From Apium graveolens (lineage: Eukaryota; Streptophyta; Magnoliopsida; Apiales; Apiaceae), in contig NC_133647.1 of the NCBI RefSeq assembly GCF_009905375.1, forward strand, positions 45,690,506-45,754,505: a DNA stretch of 64,000 nucleotides. Reading direction: 5' to 3'. The stretch's first letter is position 1, and the number at the start of each line of letters is the position of its first letter. Below the pieces are notes generated by a model, which was given only the letters and a program-made list of their open reading frames with translations, did not search any database and was not told the origin of the DNA. The translations under genes were made by a program, and so were the position numbers. Positions 11,901 to 22,828 of the stretch are shown piece by piece.

Positions 11901-12306
11901 CTGTACTTGCTTTGCTGAGAAGACAAGTAATGGATTCTGCATCTGTAGAGTTGAAATCAGCTAAGTACACATTTCCTTTTCTAACTCCAGTTAGAACCAC
12001 TTTATTGTCCTTTTTACTTGTGACAATACAGGCTTCAGAATTGAAGGAAACAGTATTCCCTCTATCACATAGTTGACTGATGCTCAGTAAATTGTGTTTG
12101 AGACCATCAACCAATGCAACTTCATCAATGATGACATTTTCTTTTGAAATCAAGCCATATCCCATAGTGAATCCTTTGCTGTCATCTCCAAAGGTTATGC
12201 TAGGGCCAGCTCTCTCCTTCAATTCTGTGAGCAGGGTGAAATCTCCTGTCATGTGTCTTGAACAACCACTGTCCAAGTACCATAGATTCCTTTTTTGTCC
12301 CTGCAC
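8965..12306 (-). CDS. pol: S2 Pol polyprotein: protease, integrase, reverse transcriptase, RNase H (intact)
   Basis: The only full-length open pol in the window, 1113 codons. The aspartic protease has D12-S13-G14 ([11 protein letters not shown]). Integrase has H142, H147, C176, C179 of the zinc module and D207, D270, E306 with the DX35E spacing. The linker, residues about 430-565, is low complexity and repeats SVE/SVD because ATCCGTTGA words occur there. Reverse transcriptase runs about 615-860, with YVDDIIFGS at 800-808. RNase H has DADYAG (964-969), [12 protein letters not shown] (1002-1013) and an end region with [13 protein letters not shown]. It would copy element RNA and integrate the cDNA. 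No ATG is needed at the start: the frame opens around CAG 12303-12301 in a different frame from gag, so expression needs recoding or splicing. Confidence 0.95.
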   Translation of the reverse strand: MQGQKRNLWYLDSGCSRHMTGDFTLLTELKERAGPSITFGDDSKGFTMGYGLISKENVIIDEVALVDGLKHNLLSISQLCDRGNTVSFNSEACIVTSKKDNKVVLTGVRKGNVYLADFNSTDAESITCLLSKASTVESWLWHKKLSHLNFKTMNDLVKKDLVRGMPLVEFTRDGLCDACQKGKQKKVSFSKKLESAIDEPLQLLHMDFFGPVNVLSISRKRYCLVIVDDFSKFSWVYFLGSKDEASEIIINHIKQVNNHPDFKVRNIRSDNGTEFKNSTMKMFCGVNGIMHEFSAPRTPQQNGVVERKNRSLIEAARTMLEESKLPTYFWAEAVNCACYTQNISLINQAKCMTPYQLFKRRKPTLNFLHVFGCKCYILRNQSDHKGKFDAKADEGIFVGYSARKSYRVYNLRTNIVMESVHVVLDDKKIDGLTDEGHHEGLKFDNIEIYYDDSEEENDEEDISRRNKNLPLDNAQTASVESQNSASVERGNAASVERQSASSVEVHNEASVDHSLSTDNHFTSSVDRTPISFQRISNSGGVSTNQHSISHHDNTEATSLRANLPPQRKWTKNHPFELIIGNATSKVQTRRATQDECLYSSFLSQEEPKRVEEALLDPDWILAMQEELNQFERNKVWKLVPKPKNKSSIDTKWVFRNKMDENGIVIRNKARLVAKGYSQQEGIDFDETFAPVARLGAIRIFLAYAANANFKVYQMDIKCAFLNGELEEEVYVTQPPGFEDPNFPDNVYYLLKALYGLKQAPRAWYETLSKFLLDNHFTRGTVDKTLFFRNVNGSKILVQIYVDDIIFGSTDDKLCKKFAKLMQSKYEMSMMGELTYFLGLQVKQVSGGIFISQTKYIYDLLKKFDLMDCSPAKTPMATATKLELNKAEKSVDITSYRGMVGSLLYLTASRPDIMFSTCLCARFQADPKESHLVAIKRIFRYLKGTPNLGIWYPRESGFDLIGYSDADYAGCKLDRKSTTGTCQFLGNKLVSWFSKKQNSVSTSTAEAEYIAAGSCCAQILWMRNQLFDYGITVDKIPIFCDNTSAIAITENPVQHSRTKHIDIKYHFIREHVIKGTVELHFIPSEKQIADIFTKPLDESTFTRLVSELCMLNYS

Positions 12307-12325
12307 ACAACAAAATCAATCAAGT
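12301..12325 (-). other. S2 gag-pol junction, splice-acceptor-like
   Basis: After the gag TGA (12322-12320), the minus strand has a T-rich stretch ending GTGTGCAGGGA, and pol continues from CAG. S4 has the same layout (52100-52125) and S1 a similar one (913-935). The offset from gag stop to pol frame is 1 nt in S2, 2 in S4 and 0 in S1 (modulo 3). Confidence 0.5.
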
Positions 12326-14711
12326 TGATTTTGGTACCCAAGTTTCCTTGGTTCCAGCCTTGTTAGTCTTTTTCCTAGACTTCATTCCTCCTGCATCTTT
12401 TGACTTAGGTAACTTTGGATCAACCTTGGTCTCAGATGTGGTTGATTGAAGTGTAGGGTTAGTCACGGAATCATTTAACACATTTGATTGAATTTGATAA
12501 GGCATAGGTTGTGCAAACATGTTATTTCACATAGGCATATTGTATGGCATTTGAGGCATACTAAATGCAGTAAAGTAAGGATTGTTAATGTATGGCATGT
12601 TTGCAAAATGTGCATGGGGATTCTGGTGAGACATAACAGGCATAGCATGTAGAGGTGACATAGACATGTTAGACATGGAGGGATTTGAAGGCATGGGAGC
12701 ATTTTTAACAGATTTGCAATTATCAGATAGGTGATTAACACTTTTACAATGTACACAGCTTTTTCTAGGAGCATACCTATCAGGTGTGTAATTGTTATGT
12801 TTATTAATCCCTACCTTCCCATTTCTTTTAGATTTTCTTTTAGTTTCCTTCTTATCCTCAACCAACTTAAGCCTATCTTTCAACTGATCTAAAGTCATGT
12901 GTCCTATATTCACCTTACTGACATCTCTGGATGTACTTGCTCCTTCTCTGACAAAGTTCTTGAGAGTTGAATTATTCTTTTTATTTTTAAATGAACTTGC
13001 CTATTTTAATTGATGAGCCTTCAACGGATGCTCCTTTTCTTCCTTCAACGGATAACTTTCATCATCCGTTGATTCCACATCCGTTGACAATCCATCAATT
13101 AATTTTAACTTCTTTTTTTTTCTTCCAAGCATCCTCACAGAATGATTCAATTCCCTGAACCTTGGCAATTTGAACACCAACATCCCTAGATGTTTTCCAG
13201 GCCTTGATTACCTCTTGCTCACTTTCTAACTGTTTAGAAAGAATTTCTACTTTCTTAACAGCTTCTTCTAGTTCACTCTCGACAGTCAAGCATTTAAGTT
13301 TAATCTTTTCAAGCTCAATTACCTGACTCTCTAACACAGCATTCCTATCACTTAAAAACACATTATTTTCTTTGATCCTAGTGTTTTCTTTAGCTAGTGA
13401 TTTAAGATAAACACGCAAATGATATAATTCATTGGACATATCATTTATGGCTTCATTGCATTCATGTTTAGAAAGCTGAGAGAGATCAGTAGTAATTACC
13501 TGGTTGCTTGATGAACTAGTTTCAATTTCATCAGAATTAGCCATCAGGGCTAGGTTGACATATTCCATATCATCATCTATATTTACCCCATCTGCTGCCC
13601 AATCATCTTGAGTGAGAAAAGCTCTTTCCTTTTGTTTGAGCAAATCAAAATACTTCCTTTTGTAATCAACTTGCTCAAATTTCTTTTTCTCAGAATTTGG
13701 CTTCCTACACTCACTTGCAAAGTGTCCACTAATGCCACAGTTGTAACATTTGAACTTTGATTTGTCCACCATGTTTTTGTTTGGCTTAGTGAACTTTGTG
13801 TTTTTCCTGAACTTCATCTTTGCAAACCTCCTGGACAGAAAGGCCAAATGTTCATCAATATCATCAGATTCATCCTGACTGGAATTGTCTTCATCCTCAG
13901 CAACTTGCTCTTTACCCTTGCTTGATTCTGATTTATATGTGCCAATTTTGAGACTTGGAATTGTCTTTCCCTCATTTCTGGCTTCAACTTTTTCACTGTC
14001 AGCTACAAGTGCAACTGATCCTCCTTTTCTCTTTCCCTTTTCCAACAGCTCATCTTGCTCCATCTCAAGTTCATAAGTCTTCAAAATTCCATATAATCTT
14101 TCAAGTGTGAAGTCCTTATAATCTTGAGAATTTCTTAGAGAAACAGTCATAGGCTTCCATTCCTTTGGTAGAGACCTTAGAAATTTTAGATTGGAGTCCT
14201 TGACTTGGTACATTCTCCCATACAGCTTTAATCCATTCAATAGTTTCTGAAATCTGTTGAATGTATCATTCAATGATTCTCCTTTTTCAAAGTGGAAATA
14301 TTCATATTGTTGAATGAGAAGCTGCATTTTATTTTCTCTAACTTGCTCCGTGCCTTCACAGATACGCTGCACAGTATCCCAAATTTCCTTAGCAGTTTGG
14401 CTATTGATGACATTGTCAAACATATCTTGATCCAGGCCATTAAACAAAATGTTCATGGCTTTCTTGTCCTTGTGGACCTCTTCAATATCTTCAACAGTCC
14501 ATTCTGCCTTTGGCTTGGGAATAGACTGTCCAACAGCAACTGTAGCAGTAGCAGCTGTGGCCACCTTGTGTGGGATGTGAGGACCATTCTCAATGCAGTT
14601 GATGTAGCTTTCATCTTGAGAGAGAAGATGTAAATGCATCTTCACCTTCCAGTGATGATAGTTATCTCTTTCCAGGATTGGAATCTTTATACCAATGTCT
14701 TTCTTACTCAT
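12320..14711 (-). pseudogene. gag: S2 gag, about 800 codons, one frameshift and two stops
   Basis: Starts at ATG 14711-14709, 47 bases after the PBS, at the same place as S4 gag. The capsid-like UBN2/retrotransposon gag domain spans residues about 70-200, with the typical NILFNGLDQDMFDNV and ENKMQLLIQQYEYFH. Zinc knuckle 1 is CYNCGISGHFASEC (about 13755-13710). A coiled coil follows (residues about 410-520). The frame breaks at an A9 run (about 13113-13121), continues in the frame carrying four motif words (13018-13090), then meets TAG at 13001-13003 and TGA at 12527-12529 (Trp codon in S4). Zinc knuckle 2 is CVHCKSVNHLSDNC, followed by a Met/Pro/Asn-rich tail. The homopolymer shift could be a sequencing error; the stops are substitutions. 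Confidence 0.85.
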
Positions 14712-14757
14712 GATGTTAGCAGAATAGATCTTTAAACTCTCTGTATGTTAAGAGCTT

Positions 14758-14769
14758 GCTCTGATACCA
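14758..14769 (-). other. S2 primer-binding site (initiator-Met tRNA)
   Basis: The minus strand reads TGGTATCAGAGC two bases inside the 5' LTR. It is complementary to the 3' end of plant initiator-Met tRNA. Confidence 0.95.
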
Positions 14770-14966
14770 ATTGTTATTCCCAGTGGACTAATAATGAGAT
14801 TTACAGAAGGGGGGGTTGAATGTAAATCTCAAAAAAATTTCAAGTTTTGAGCAATTTGTAAGACTAAGTGTTTGAGTGATCAAATGTGTGTGAATTGCTT
14901 GGAGCTGATGCAGACAGATATATATTTAAACACAAATGAAATGAACACAAAGAACATAAAAACTTT

Positions 14967-14992
14967 TCTGGTGGATTTGTTGTTCCACCAGA
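14967..14992 (-). other. LTR hairpin, arms TCTGGTGGA / TCCACCAGA (S2 5' LTR)
   Basis: Same 9-bp inverted repeat as at 2825-2850. Confidence 0.8.
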
Positions 14993-15121
14993 GATGTGTT
15001 ATTTCAGAAAATCTGTGATTCAAAATTAAATCACAGCTGCTTCCTAGTACAAACTAGATGATTTTCTCTCTTGATATTTCTAAATAGCTCAGGGAAAATT
15101 CATATCTAATTACTAGCTACT

Positions 15122-15144
15122 ACTTGGTTTATATATCACCAAGT
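15122..15144 (-). promoter_or_regulatory. TATA box inside an inverted repeat (S2 5' LTR)
   Basis: ACTTGGT and ACCAAGT arms surround TATATA; the candidate promoter driving S2 RNA. Confidence 0.7.
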
Positions 15145-15880
15145 TTTCAAGTTAAAACAAAGATAAAGTACAATAAGACAATAGTTCTCCACTTGTTTCT
15201 GTTCCATTTTTATCCAGTGTAATATGGAATTATCTGTTGACTTTCCATTTTGAACCAGACTAAAAACGACTGCTTTTTCTGCTGTTCCTGAAATAGGCTA
15301 CCACATCTCTGTCAATCCATGTGCCTCTGTCAGCTTTGTTAACTGTCACTGTCAACTGCTATGAGACTGAGCATCCGTTGAAGCTTTCATCCGTTGATGG
15401 CTTTATCCGTTGATGCTCTAGCAGTGCATCTGTTGAAGCTTTCATCCGTTGATGGCTTTATCCGTTGATGCTCTAGCAGTTGAAGCTTTATCCGTTGAAG
15501 CACTTATCCGTTGAGGCACTTATCCGTTGAAGCGTTAGAGACATCCGTTGAAGCTTAGTTTCTTATCCGTTGAAGGTCTTCAATATCAGTTGATACTTCT
15601 TCACTTATACAAAATTACAAGGCATGAAGTATTTACAATTAGCCCTCCTACTTGTACATCCATTAGTAGTCAACATGACTGATTATCTCCTAACAACATC
15701 TAAGAATTACAGCTTGAAACCAGAGAGTGAGATGTGCTACAATACCAAACTTATTGCTAAGTAAGGCTACTCCTTCAACGGATAGCCAAGATGGTCTTAT
15801 CCGTTGAGGCTACAAACACTAGATTTCTACTTAAGTGTTTTGCTGAACTTATCATCAAACTAATACACATATTCCTAACA

Positions 15881-15885
15881 GAAGT
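15881..15885. repeat. S2 target-site duplication, right copy (GAAGT)
   Basis: Follows the CA end of the S2 5' LTR and matches 2626-2630. Confidence 0.95.
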
Positions 15886-17538
15886 GGACTAAATCACATA
15901 CACCTGACTTAATTATTAGAAATCCTGATGCAGGTGTCAGAACTAGAACAACTACTTCAAGTGAATGTCTTTACAATTCTTTTCTTTCTCAGACTGAACC
16001 AAAGAAAGTGGAAGAAGCTCTTCAAGATGCTGATTGGGTGCAAGCAATGCAGGAAGAGTTAAATGAATTTGAAAGAAAAAAAGTCTGGACTCTGGTGCCA
16101 AGACTAAAGAACAGATCTGTTGTTGGTAAAACGTGGGTATTCAGAAACAAAACTGATAGTGATGGCATAATTACAAGGAATAAGGCAAGGTTGGTTACAA
16201 AAGGATATTCTCAACAGGAGGGAATTAATTATGATGAAACATTTGCACCAGTTGCTAGATTGGAAGCCATAAGGATATTTTTGGCTTATGCTGCTCACAA
16301 AAAGTTTACTGTCTTTCAAATGGATGTGAAAAGTGCTTTTCTCAATGGAGAATTGGAGGAGGAAGTATATGTTGAACAACCTCCAGGCTTTGTAGATCCC
16401 AAATATCCTAATCATGTCTACAGGCTTGACAAAGCACTTTATGGCCTTAAGCAAGCTCCAAGAGCATGGTATGAGACTTTAGCTCAGTTTCTTCTGAAAA
16501 GTGCATTTAATAGAGGAACTATAGACAAAACACTGTTCTACCTCAACCATGGAAATGACTTACTTCTGGTTCAGATATATGTTGATGATATCATCTTTGG
16601 TTCTACAAATGACAGACTTTGCAAGAAGTTTGCCAAACTGATACAGTCAAGATATCAAATGAGTATGATGGGGGAACTTAGCTATTTTCTGGGCCTTCAA
16701 GTGAAGCAGAATGAAGAAGGCACTTTTATTTGTCAAACCAAGTACACCAGAAATTTGCTGAAGAAATTTGGAATGCAAGATTGTTCAAGTGCATCCACTC
16801 CCATGACCACTGCAACAAAACTGGATAAGGATACTGGTAAATCAGTAGATATTACTGATTACAGAGGTATGATTGGCTCTCTACTCTATCTAACTGCTAG
16901 TAGACCTGATATCATGTATGCTACATGTCTTTGTGCACGATTTCAAGCAGATCCAAGAGAACCTCACTTAACAGCTGTGAAAAGAATTTCAAGTATCTTA
17001 ATGGAACATCTGATCTGGGATTGTGGTATCCCAGAGAACCATATTTTAAACTAATAGGTTACTCAGATGCAGATTTTGCAGGTTGCAAAATTGGCAGGAA
17101 AAGCACAAGTGGAAGCTGCCAATTTCTTGGAGGCAGATTGGTTTCTTGGTTTAGCAAGAAACAAAAGTCAATTTCCACATCAACTGCAGAAGCAGAATAT
17201 ATTGCTGCAGGAAGCTGTTATGCACAGATTCTTTGGATGAAGAATCAGTTACTGGATTATGGGGTAACATATTTTAAAATCCCTATTTACTGTGATAATC
17301 AAAGTGCTATTGCTATGACATGACAGGTAATCCAGTTCAACACTCAATAACAAAGCACATCAGCATTAGGTACCACTTCATAAGGGAACATGTGGATAAA
17401 GGTACAGTGGAACTGCACTTTGTTCCAACAGATCAACAACTAGCAGATATCTTCACAAAACCACTGTGTGAAGCTACTTTTACAAGATTGGTAAATGAAC
17501 TTGGAATGGTTTCAGGTTCTTTCTCTAAATTTGCTTAG
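15886..17538 (+). pseudogene. pol: S1 pol, 3' half, copy left of the gap: reverse transcriptase and RNase H
   Basis: Continues the pol frame interrupted by S2. The reverse transcriptase has [20 protein letters not shown] and YVDDIIFGS (about 16576-16602). RNase H has the SDADFAG box and [12 protein letters not shown]; the tail ends at TAG 17536-17538. Two breaks are seen. A T is missing in a short T run at about 16986 (AATTTC here, AATTTTC in the second copy). A 5-bp tandem duplication TGACATGACA at about 17316-17325 shifts the frame before the last 70 codons. The T loss is at the end of a contig and may be an error; the TGACA duplication is in both copies. Confidence 0.9.
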
Positions 17539-17707
17539 CTTTTGTTCTGATGCATCAGACTTTATGATCAGTATTTACAGAAATTACTCTCTTTGTGTAT
17601 TCTGTGCTTAATTGAAAATTGCTTAAGTACTGATTGTTGTTTGATGTGAATTTCTAAACTCTGATAGTGAACTGACTGTTTCTGTGAATATTCAATTTCC
17701 TATGAGG

Positions 17708-17807
17708 NNNNNNNNNNNNNNNNNNNNNNNNNNNNNNNNNNNNNNNNNNNNNNNNNNNNNNNNNNNNNNNNNNNNNNNNNNNNNNNNNNNNNNNNNNNNN
17801 NNNNNNN
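17708..17807. other. Assembly gap, exactly 100 N
   Basis: 100 N, a conventional placeholder for a gap of unknown size. Sequence on the two sides overlaps by about 2.17 kb, so the true gap is probably negative. Confidence 0.98.
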
Positions 17808-19979
17808 GAGCGTTAGAGACATCCGTTGAAGCTTAGTTTCTTATCCGTTGAAGGTCTTCAATATCAGTTGATACTTCTTCACTTATACAAAATTACAAGG
17901 CATGAAGTATTTACAATTAGCCCTCCTACTTGTACATCCATTAGTAGTCAACATGACTGATTATCTCCTAACAACATCTAAGAATTACAGCTTGAAACCA
18001 GAGAGTGAGATGTGCTACAATACCAAACTTATTGCTAAGTAAGGCTACTCCTTCAACGGATAGCCAAGATGGTCTTATCCGTTGAGGCTACAAACACTAG
18101 ATTTCTACTTAAGTGTTTTGCTGAACTTATCATCAAACTAATACACATATTCCTAACAGAAGTGGACTAAATCACATACACCTGACTTAATTATTAGAAA
18201 TCCTGATGCAGGTGTCAGAACTAGAACAACTACTTCAAGTGAATGTCTTTACAATTCTTTTCTTTCTCAGACTGAACCAAAGAAAGTGGAAGAAGCTCTT
18301 CAAGATGCTGATTGGGTGCAAGCAATGCAGGAAGAGTTAAATGAATTTGAAAGAAAAAAAGTCTGGACTCTGGTGCCAAGACTAAAGAACAGATCTGTTG
18401 TTGGTAAAACGTGGGTATTCAGAAACAAAACTGATAGTGATGGCATAATTACAAGGAATAAGGCAAGGTTGGTTACAAAAGGATATTCTCAACAGGAGGG
18501 AATTAATTATGATGAAACATTTGCACCAGTTGCTAGATTGGAAGCCATAAGGATATTTTTGGCTTATGCTGCTCACAAAAAGTTTACTGTCTTTCAAATG
18601 GATGTGAAAAGTGCTTTTCTCAATGGAGAATTGGAGGAGGAAGTATATGTTGAACAACCTCCAGGCTTTGTAGATCCCAAATATCCTAATCATGTCTACA
18701 GGCTTGACAAAGCACTTTATGGCCTTAAGCAAGCTCCAAGAGCATGGTATGAGACTTTAGCTCAGTTTCTTCTGAAAAGTGCATTTAATAGAGGAACTAT
18801 AGACAAAACACTGTTCTACCTCAACCATGGAAATGACTTACTTCTGGTTCAGATATATGTTGATGATATCATCTTTGGTTCTACAAATGACAGACTTTGC
18901 AAGAAGTTTGCCAAACTGATACAGTCAAGATATCAAATGAGTATGATGGGGGAACTTAGCTATTTTCTGGGCCTTCAAGTGAAGCAGAATGAAGAAGGCA
19001 CTTTTATTTGTCAAACCAAGTACACCAGAAATTTGCTGAAGAAATTTGGAATGCAAGATTGTTCAAGTGCATCCACTCCCATGACCACTGCAACAAAACT
19101 GGATAAGGATACTGGTAAATCAGTAGATATTACTGATTACAGAGGTATGATTGGCTCTCTACTCTATCTAACTGCTAGTAGACCTGATATCATGTATGCT
19201 ACATGTCTTTGTGCACGATTTCAAGCAGATCCAAGAGAACCTCACTTAACAGCTGTGAAAAGAATTTTCAAGTATCTTAATGGAACATCTGATCTGGGAT
19301 TGTGGTATCCCAGAGAACCATATTTTAAACTAATAGGTTACTCAGATGCAGATTTTGCAGGTTGCAAAATTGGCAGGAAAAGCACAAGTGGAAGCTGCCA
19401 ATTTCTTGGAGGCAGATTGGTTTCTTGGTTTAGCAAGAAACAAAAGTCAATTTCCACATCAACTGCAGAAGCAGAATATATTGCTGCAGGAAGCTGTTAT
19501 GCACAGATTCTTTGGATGAAGAATCAGTTACTGGATTATGGGGTAACATATTTTAAAATCCCTATTTACTGTGATAATCAAAGTGCTATTGCTATGACAT
19601 GACAGGTAATCCAGTTCAACACTCAATAACAAAGCACATCAGCATTAGGTACCACTTCATAAGGGAACATGTGGATAAAGGTACAGTGGAACTGCACTTT
19701 GTTCCAACAGATCAACAACTAGCAGATATCTTCACAAAACCACTGTGTGAAGCTACTTTTACAAGATTGGTAAATGAACTTGGAATGGTTTCAGGTTCTT
19801 TCTCTAAATTTGCTTAGCTTTTGTTCTGATGCATCAGACTTTATGATCAGTATTTACAGAAATTACTCTCTTTGTGTATTCTGTGCTTAATTGAAAATTG
19901 CTTAAGTACTGATTGTTGTTTGATGTGAATTTCTAAACTCTGATAGTGAACTGACTGTTTCTGTGAATATTCAATCCTA
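17808..19979 (+). repeat. Right copy of the 2.17-kb duplication flanking the gap
   Basis: Repeats 15531-17707 including 353 bp of S2 LTR (17808-18158) and the GAAGT junction, differing by a 1-nt indel in pol and TTTCC versus TCC near the gap edge. Confidence 0.9.
18163..19817 (+). pseudogene. pol: S1 pol, 3' half, copy right of the gap
   Basis: Same gene segment as 15886-17538. Here the frame is open through reverse transcriptase and most of RNase H (18286-19602), because the T run at about 19265 is complete. It is broken only by the TGACA duplication at about 19595-19604 and then resumes in the shifted frame 19599-19817. YVDDIIFGS is at about 18854-18880. This is the better version for annotation; the left copy should be treated as redundant. 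Confidence 0.9.
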
Positions 19980-21162
19980 TGAGGATAAATGTGCTAGATG
20001 ATGACCTAATAGTCTTTAACATACTAAAGATCCCATGTTAGAAGTAATGATTTATGTGGAAATCTATTGACACAAGCAAATTATGATATTGAGCTTAGTC
20101 ACGTTTACATTGTCTATCTTATTACTAAGTCAAAAACTAGAATAATGTTTCTAATCTGTTAATTTCTGATGTTAGTAAATCTGATGGATGTACTAAGTGC
20201 TGATAAACCTCACTCATCAAAAGAAAAAGTAAAAGAAAAAGGAATAAAAATCAGGTACTCCTTTGAGATCTAGAGTAAAAATGTGGAAGGGACGACCCAA
20301 GTGCATTGCTGGTATTACGTATTATGCATCAGAAAAGCAAATAATTATTTTTCTTGGTGACTTTTCACACTCTATGATTACTGGAGAAATACTCTGATAA
20401 AAGCATAAATTCTGATAAGCAGTCGTGACTCACTTACACTGAGAAGCCATTGTAAAATGGAATTTCAAAAGATGCATAAAATAAGTACAAAATAGTTGAG
20501 GTGGACTCGTGCATGAACTCATTCAAAAGTAAACTTCAGAATAAATGACAGATTTTTAGTAAAGTTCTTAGTTATGCCTTATTTCTAAGATGTACTGAAG
20601 TGAATCAGACTTTACTCTTTGTCTGATATTTTGCTTAATGCACACACTTACACTCCATATGAATGATGAAAATTACTGTGGCGTTCAATGTTGTTTTAGA
20701 TGAACAGTTTATGTGCCAGATTGCATAAATTCTGAGGACAAGTTCTGATGGAAGTTCTGATAAATAAGTTCCGAAGAACCGAAATCAAAATTTGTGTGAA
20801 GAATCACAGAGTTAGGCATTCATTTTTCAAGTTAAGAAATCATGTTCTGATGACTGTTAAGTTCTGATATAAGTCTAAGTGCTGATATTAAATTCTGATC
20901 CTCTATTTGACTTATTTGTGGTTAAAATCTGAAACAGTCTTATTTTAAATCAGAATATGTACGGGTGAGATATTAACAGTCAATACAATTAGGGTTAGTG
21001 GAAACGTACATGCACAGTAATATTTACTTGTTTCTTGTGCGCATTAAACCCTGTTTTACACTTCCAATGACTGTTTTTCTTCTTCCCAGTCTAGGGAGAC
21101 TAGGTAGAATTATTTTTACCTATCAGCATTAAATTTCCTTGCATCTCCTGGCATTCTATTGC
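19818..21162 (+). other. S1 pol-ORF3 spacer, first part, motif-rich
   Basis: About 1.3 kb without a convincing ORF. Repeated words of the AAGTNCTGAT type (for example about 20189, 20690-20770 and 20835-20905), in both orientations. It holds the spacer share of the S1 dispersed motif, equivalent to 8655-8885 in S2 and 55558-55860 in S4. Confidence 0.7.
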
Positions 21163-21171
21163 CTATATAAA
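21163..21171 (+). promoter_or_regulatory. TATA box before the S1 small ORF
   Basis: CTATATAAA 77 bp upstream of ATG 21248, followed by a C/T-rich leader typical of plant mRNA 5' ends (CTCACTCTCTTTTCC). Promoter by sequence only. Confidence 0.55.
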
Positions 21172-21247
21172 CCAACACCTCAAATCAGCCTACACATCAT
21201 TTCTTTTCTCATATACTCACTCTCTTTTCCTTCATACCAACACAATC

Positions 21248-21517
21248 ATGGTCAACTACAATATGTTTTTAAACTATGAGACCTTCAACATGGAGTTGAG
21301 CTGTGAGGACTGGCAGCAGGAATGGCACGTAACTGTCATTCCTGATAAGATTTGGGACTCGGTTCCCTAGGAGGTTCTCATACACCTCCTGTTCTTTTAC
21401 ATGGACTACCATCGCCATCTGGAGCGATTGGAAGAAGAAAGGTTGGAAGCTCTCCGCCAATAAGAGCGAATCATTCGACTCGCTATTCTTTTTATAGAGA
21501 GTCGGAAGAAGAAATAA
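21248..21517 (+). pseudogene. Small accessory ORF of S1, about 90 codons, two in-frame stops, unknown function
   Basis: Not recognised as a known family. One frame runs from ATG 21248 to TAA 21515-21517, with TAG at 21368-21370 and TAA at 21461-21463 inside it. The first 40 codons are acidic and Trp-rich (MELSCEDWQQEW). The second part is hydrophobic then a Glu/Arg helix, and the end is basic (ESRKKK). It has a TATA box and pyrimidine leader of its own and is followed by T/A-rich sequence with AATAT and AATGGAAT words that could act as a poly(A) region. It sits between pol and ORF3; S2 and S4 have no counterpart. Either a captured host exon or an element accessory gene, now broken. Confidence 0.5.
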
Positions 21518-22242
21518 TTTGTTTTCTTCTTCCTGTTTTTCTTCATCGTCAGCTTTGTCCGGCTTCTTAGCCAAGGACAAAAGCTGTTGATGTTGGAGTT
21601 TGTAGCTTAGGACAGTCTTGTAATGTTCTGATGTAAATTTCAATTTTATGAATGTATTCTCTTAATATATTAATGGAATTTTATATTTTTGCAAGATTTT
21701 GTCTCTGAGATGTTTTAAATTCTGCTGCATTTTTAAATCCTGATATATCCATATTCTGATGACCATTTTAATTACTGATATAAATTAAGTTCTGATTTTA
21801 AAATATCAGTACTTCTTTACTTGATTTTTTTTTGGTCATTCTCACACTTGAATATTTTTACAGAATATTGGTTTTGCACTAAAAATGATTGAATAAGTGG
21901 GAACAGTTTAAATTTTGAATTAAAACTACTTTACCTCAATTAATGGGATTACTTAGTAAGTGGAACGGTTTTTCCTTGAAAAACTGCATGTGATAGGTAA
22001 TGATTACTGTTTTCACGTGCCCATTAACTATTCATTATTGCTGCATGTTTGACAGGTGTCCAACGGTTATTTTTTTTCACCATGTATAAGTAAGAGAGAT
22101 AGAAGATTATACCATCTTTTATTTACTTTTACACTTTATCTCTCTTTCTTTACTTTTACTCTCTCTCATCTCCTGATGTTGGTTTTCATACAGACATTTT
22201 ATCAAATACCTTACAGGCAACCTAAATTCTCAAATTTTTTTA
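21518..22242 (+). other. S1 spacer and leader before ORF3
   Basis: No gene. AAGTTCTGAT-type words cluster at 21715-21815. A weaker TATA-like TGTATAAGTA (22083-22092) with a C/T-rich leader (about 22110-22180) precedes the ORF3 ATG at 22243. Confidence 0.55.
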
Positions 22243-22828
22243 ATGGCACCTAAGGATTTGATTATAGATGGAGCCAAGTTCGTTCCCAACAATTATGCTG
22301 CCATCTTAAATCATGATGAAGCTCCGTCTGAGTTGCATTTTGTGCAAGATCTTCTCGCACACAGTGAAATTGGGTATGCATTGACCCAGCCACCAGTCTT
22401 TTCCAGCCAACAAGTTTTGACGTTTTGGCGGACTGGGCATTTTGATAATGGTGGTGCTATTGGTACTCCCAGCATTATTTTTAAAGTCAATAATGTTGAA
22501 CATGTGGTAACTCCTGGAACAGTTCGTCAAGCTCTACGTTTACCAGAAGGCTGTATTTTCTCAATACCGGAGGAACCAGTTCTACAGCAGCTCATGGTTA
22601 ATTTGGGGTATGAGAAGAGTTTGGCTAAGCTTGGACAGTTGAAACGAGCTCATATCAGAAAGGAATGGAGATTTTTCTCCGACTGCATCACTAAAGCCTT
22701 CGGGAATAAGTGTTCCAACTTTGATGCCATTCCAATAATGAGTCAGCACATCGGGTATGCTATTATTAACCAAACTTATTTTGATTTTGCAAGTGCTGTG
22801 CTAGGTTTTATAGGGGATAGGACGACAG
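22243..22828 (+). pseudogene. S1 ORF3, N-terminal part, cut by G1
   Basis: Start chosen at ATG 22243 (MAPKDLIIDGAKF), which parallels the MAPVVK start of S2/S4 ORF3. The 195 codons share the conserved core with S2/S4: RKEWRFFSDCITKAFGNKCS matches RKEWSYLCDVVTKVFSGKIS. An upstream part (VLTFWRTGHFDNGG, VTPGTVRQALRLPEG) is similar in layout but divergent. The frame is open up to the G1 insertion and continues in phase at 36014 when one GACAG is removed. Function unknown. Confidence 0.8.
22824..22828. repeat. G1 target-site duplication, left copy (GACAG)
   Basis: Directly before TGTCACACCC of the G1 LTR; repeated at 36009-36013. Confidence 0.95.

Larger units (their letters stand above)
2631..15880 (-). 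mobile_element. S2: complete Sirevirus-like copia element, 13.25 kb, inserted in S1 pol
   Basis: Complete on the minus strand: 5' LTR 14772-15880, PBS 14758-14769, gag 14711-12320, pol 12306-8965, spacer with an ORF3 promoter, ORF3 8433-3927, PPT 3739-3752, 3' LTR 2631-3738, 5-bp TSD GAAGT. By eye the LTRs differ at roughly 18 of about 1,108 positions (about 98% identity), so insertion is fairly recent. Pol is a single open frame; gag and ORF3 carry a few stops and frameshifts. The dispersed word is TCAACGGAT/ATCCGTTGA, with more than 35 copies including both LTRs. Confidence 0.95.
14772..15880 (-). repeat. S2 5' LTR (1109 bp)
   Basis: Pairs with 2631-3738, same termini and motif cluster (about 15371-15571), TATA inverted repeat at 15122-15144 and hairpin at 14967-14992. 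As the 5' LTR of a minus-strand element it is the likely transcription start region. Confidence 0.95.
15531..17707 (+). repeat. Left copy of a 2.17-kb duplication flanking the gap
   Basis: Nearly identical to 17808-19979 (offset 2278, later 2279). It starts inside the S2 5' LTR and includes the S2 / S1 junction and TSD, so both copies represent the same locus. Confidence 0.9.

Noticed and set aside
12301..12325. Programmed ribosomal frameshift at gag-pol
   Set aside because: No clear slippery site, and the offset differs among S1, S2 and S4.
15886..19817. Two tandem RT-RNase H genes
   Set aside because: The second copy repeats the S2 insertion junction across a 100-N gap, so it is an assembly overlap.
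21269..21643. 124-codon minus-strand ORF opposite the S1 small gene
   Set aside because: Antisense shadow; the TATA box, leader and ATG context support the plus strand.
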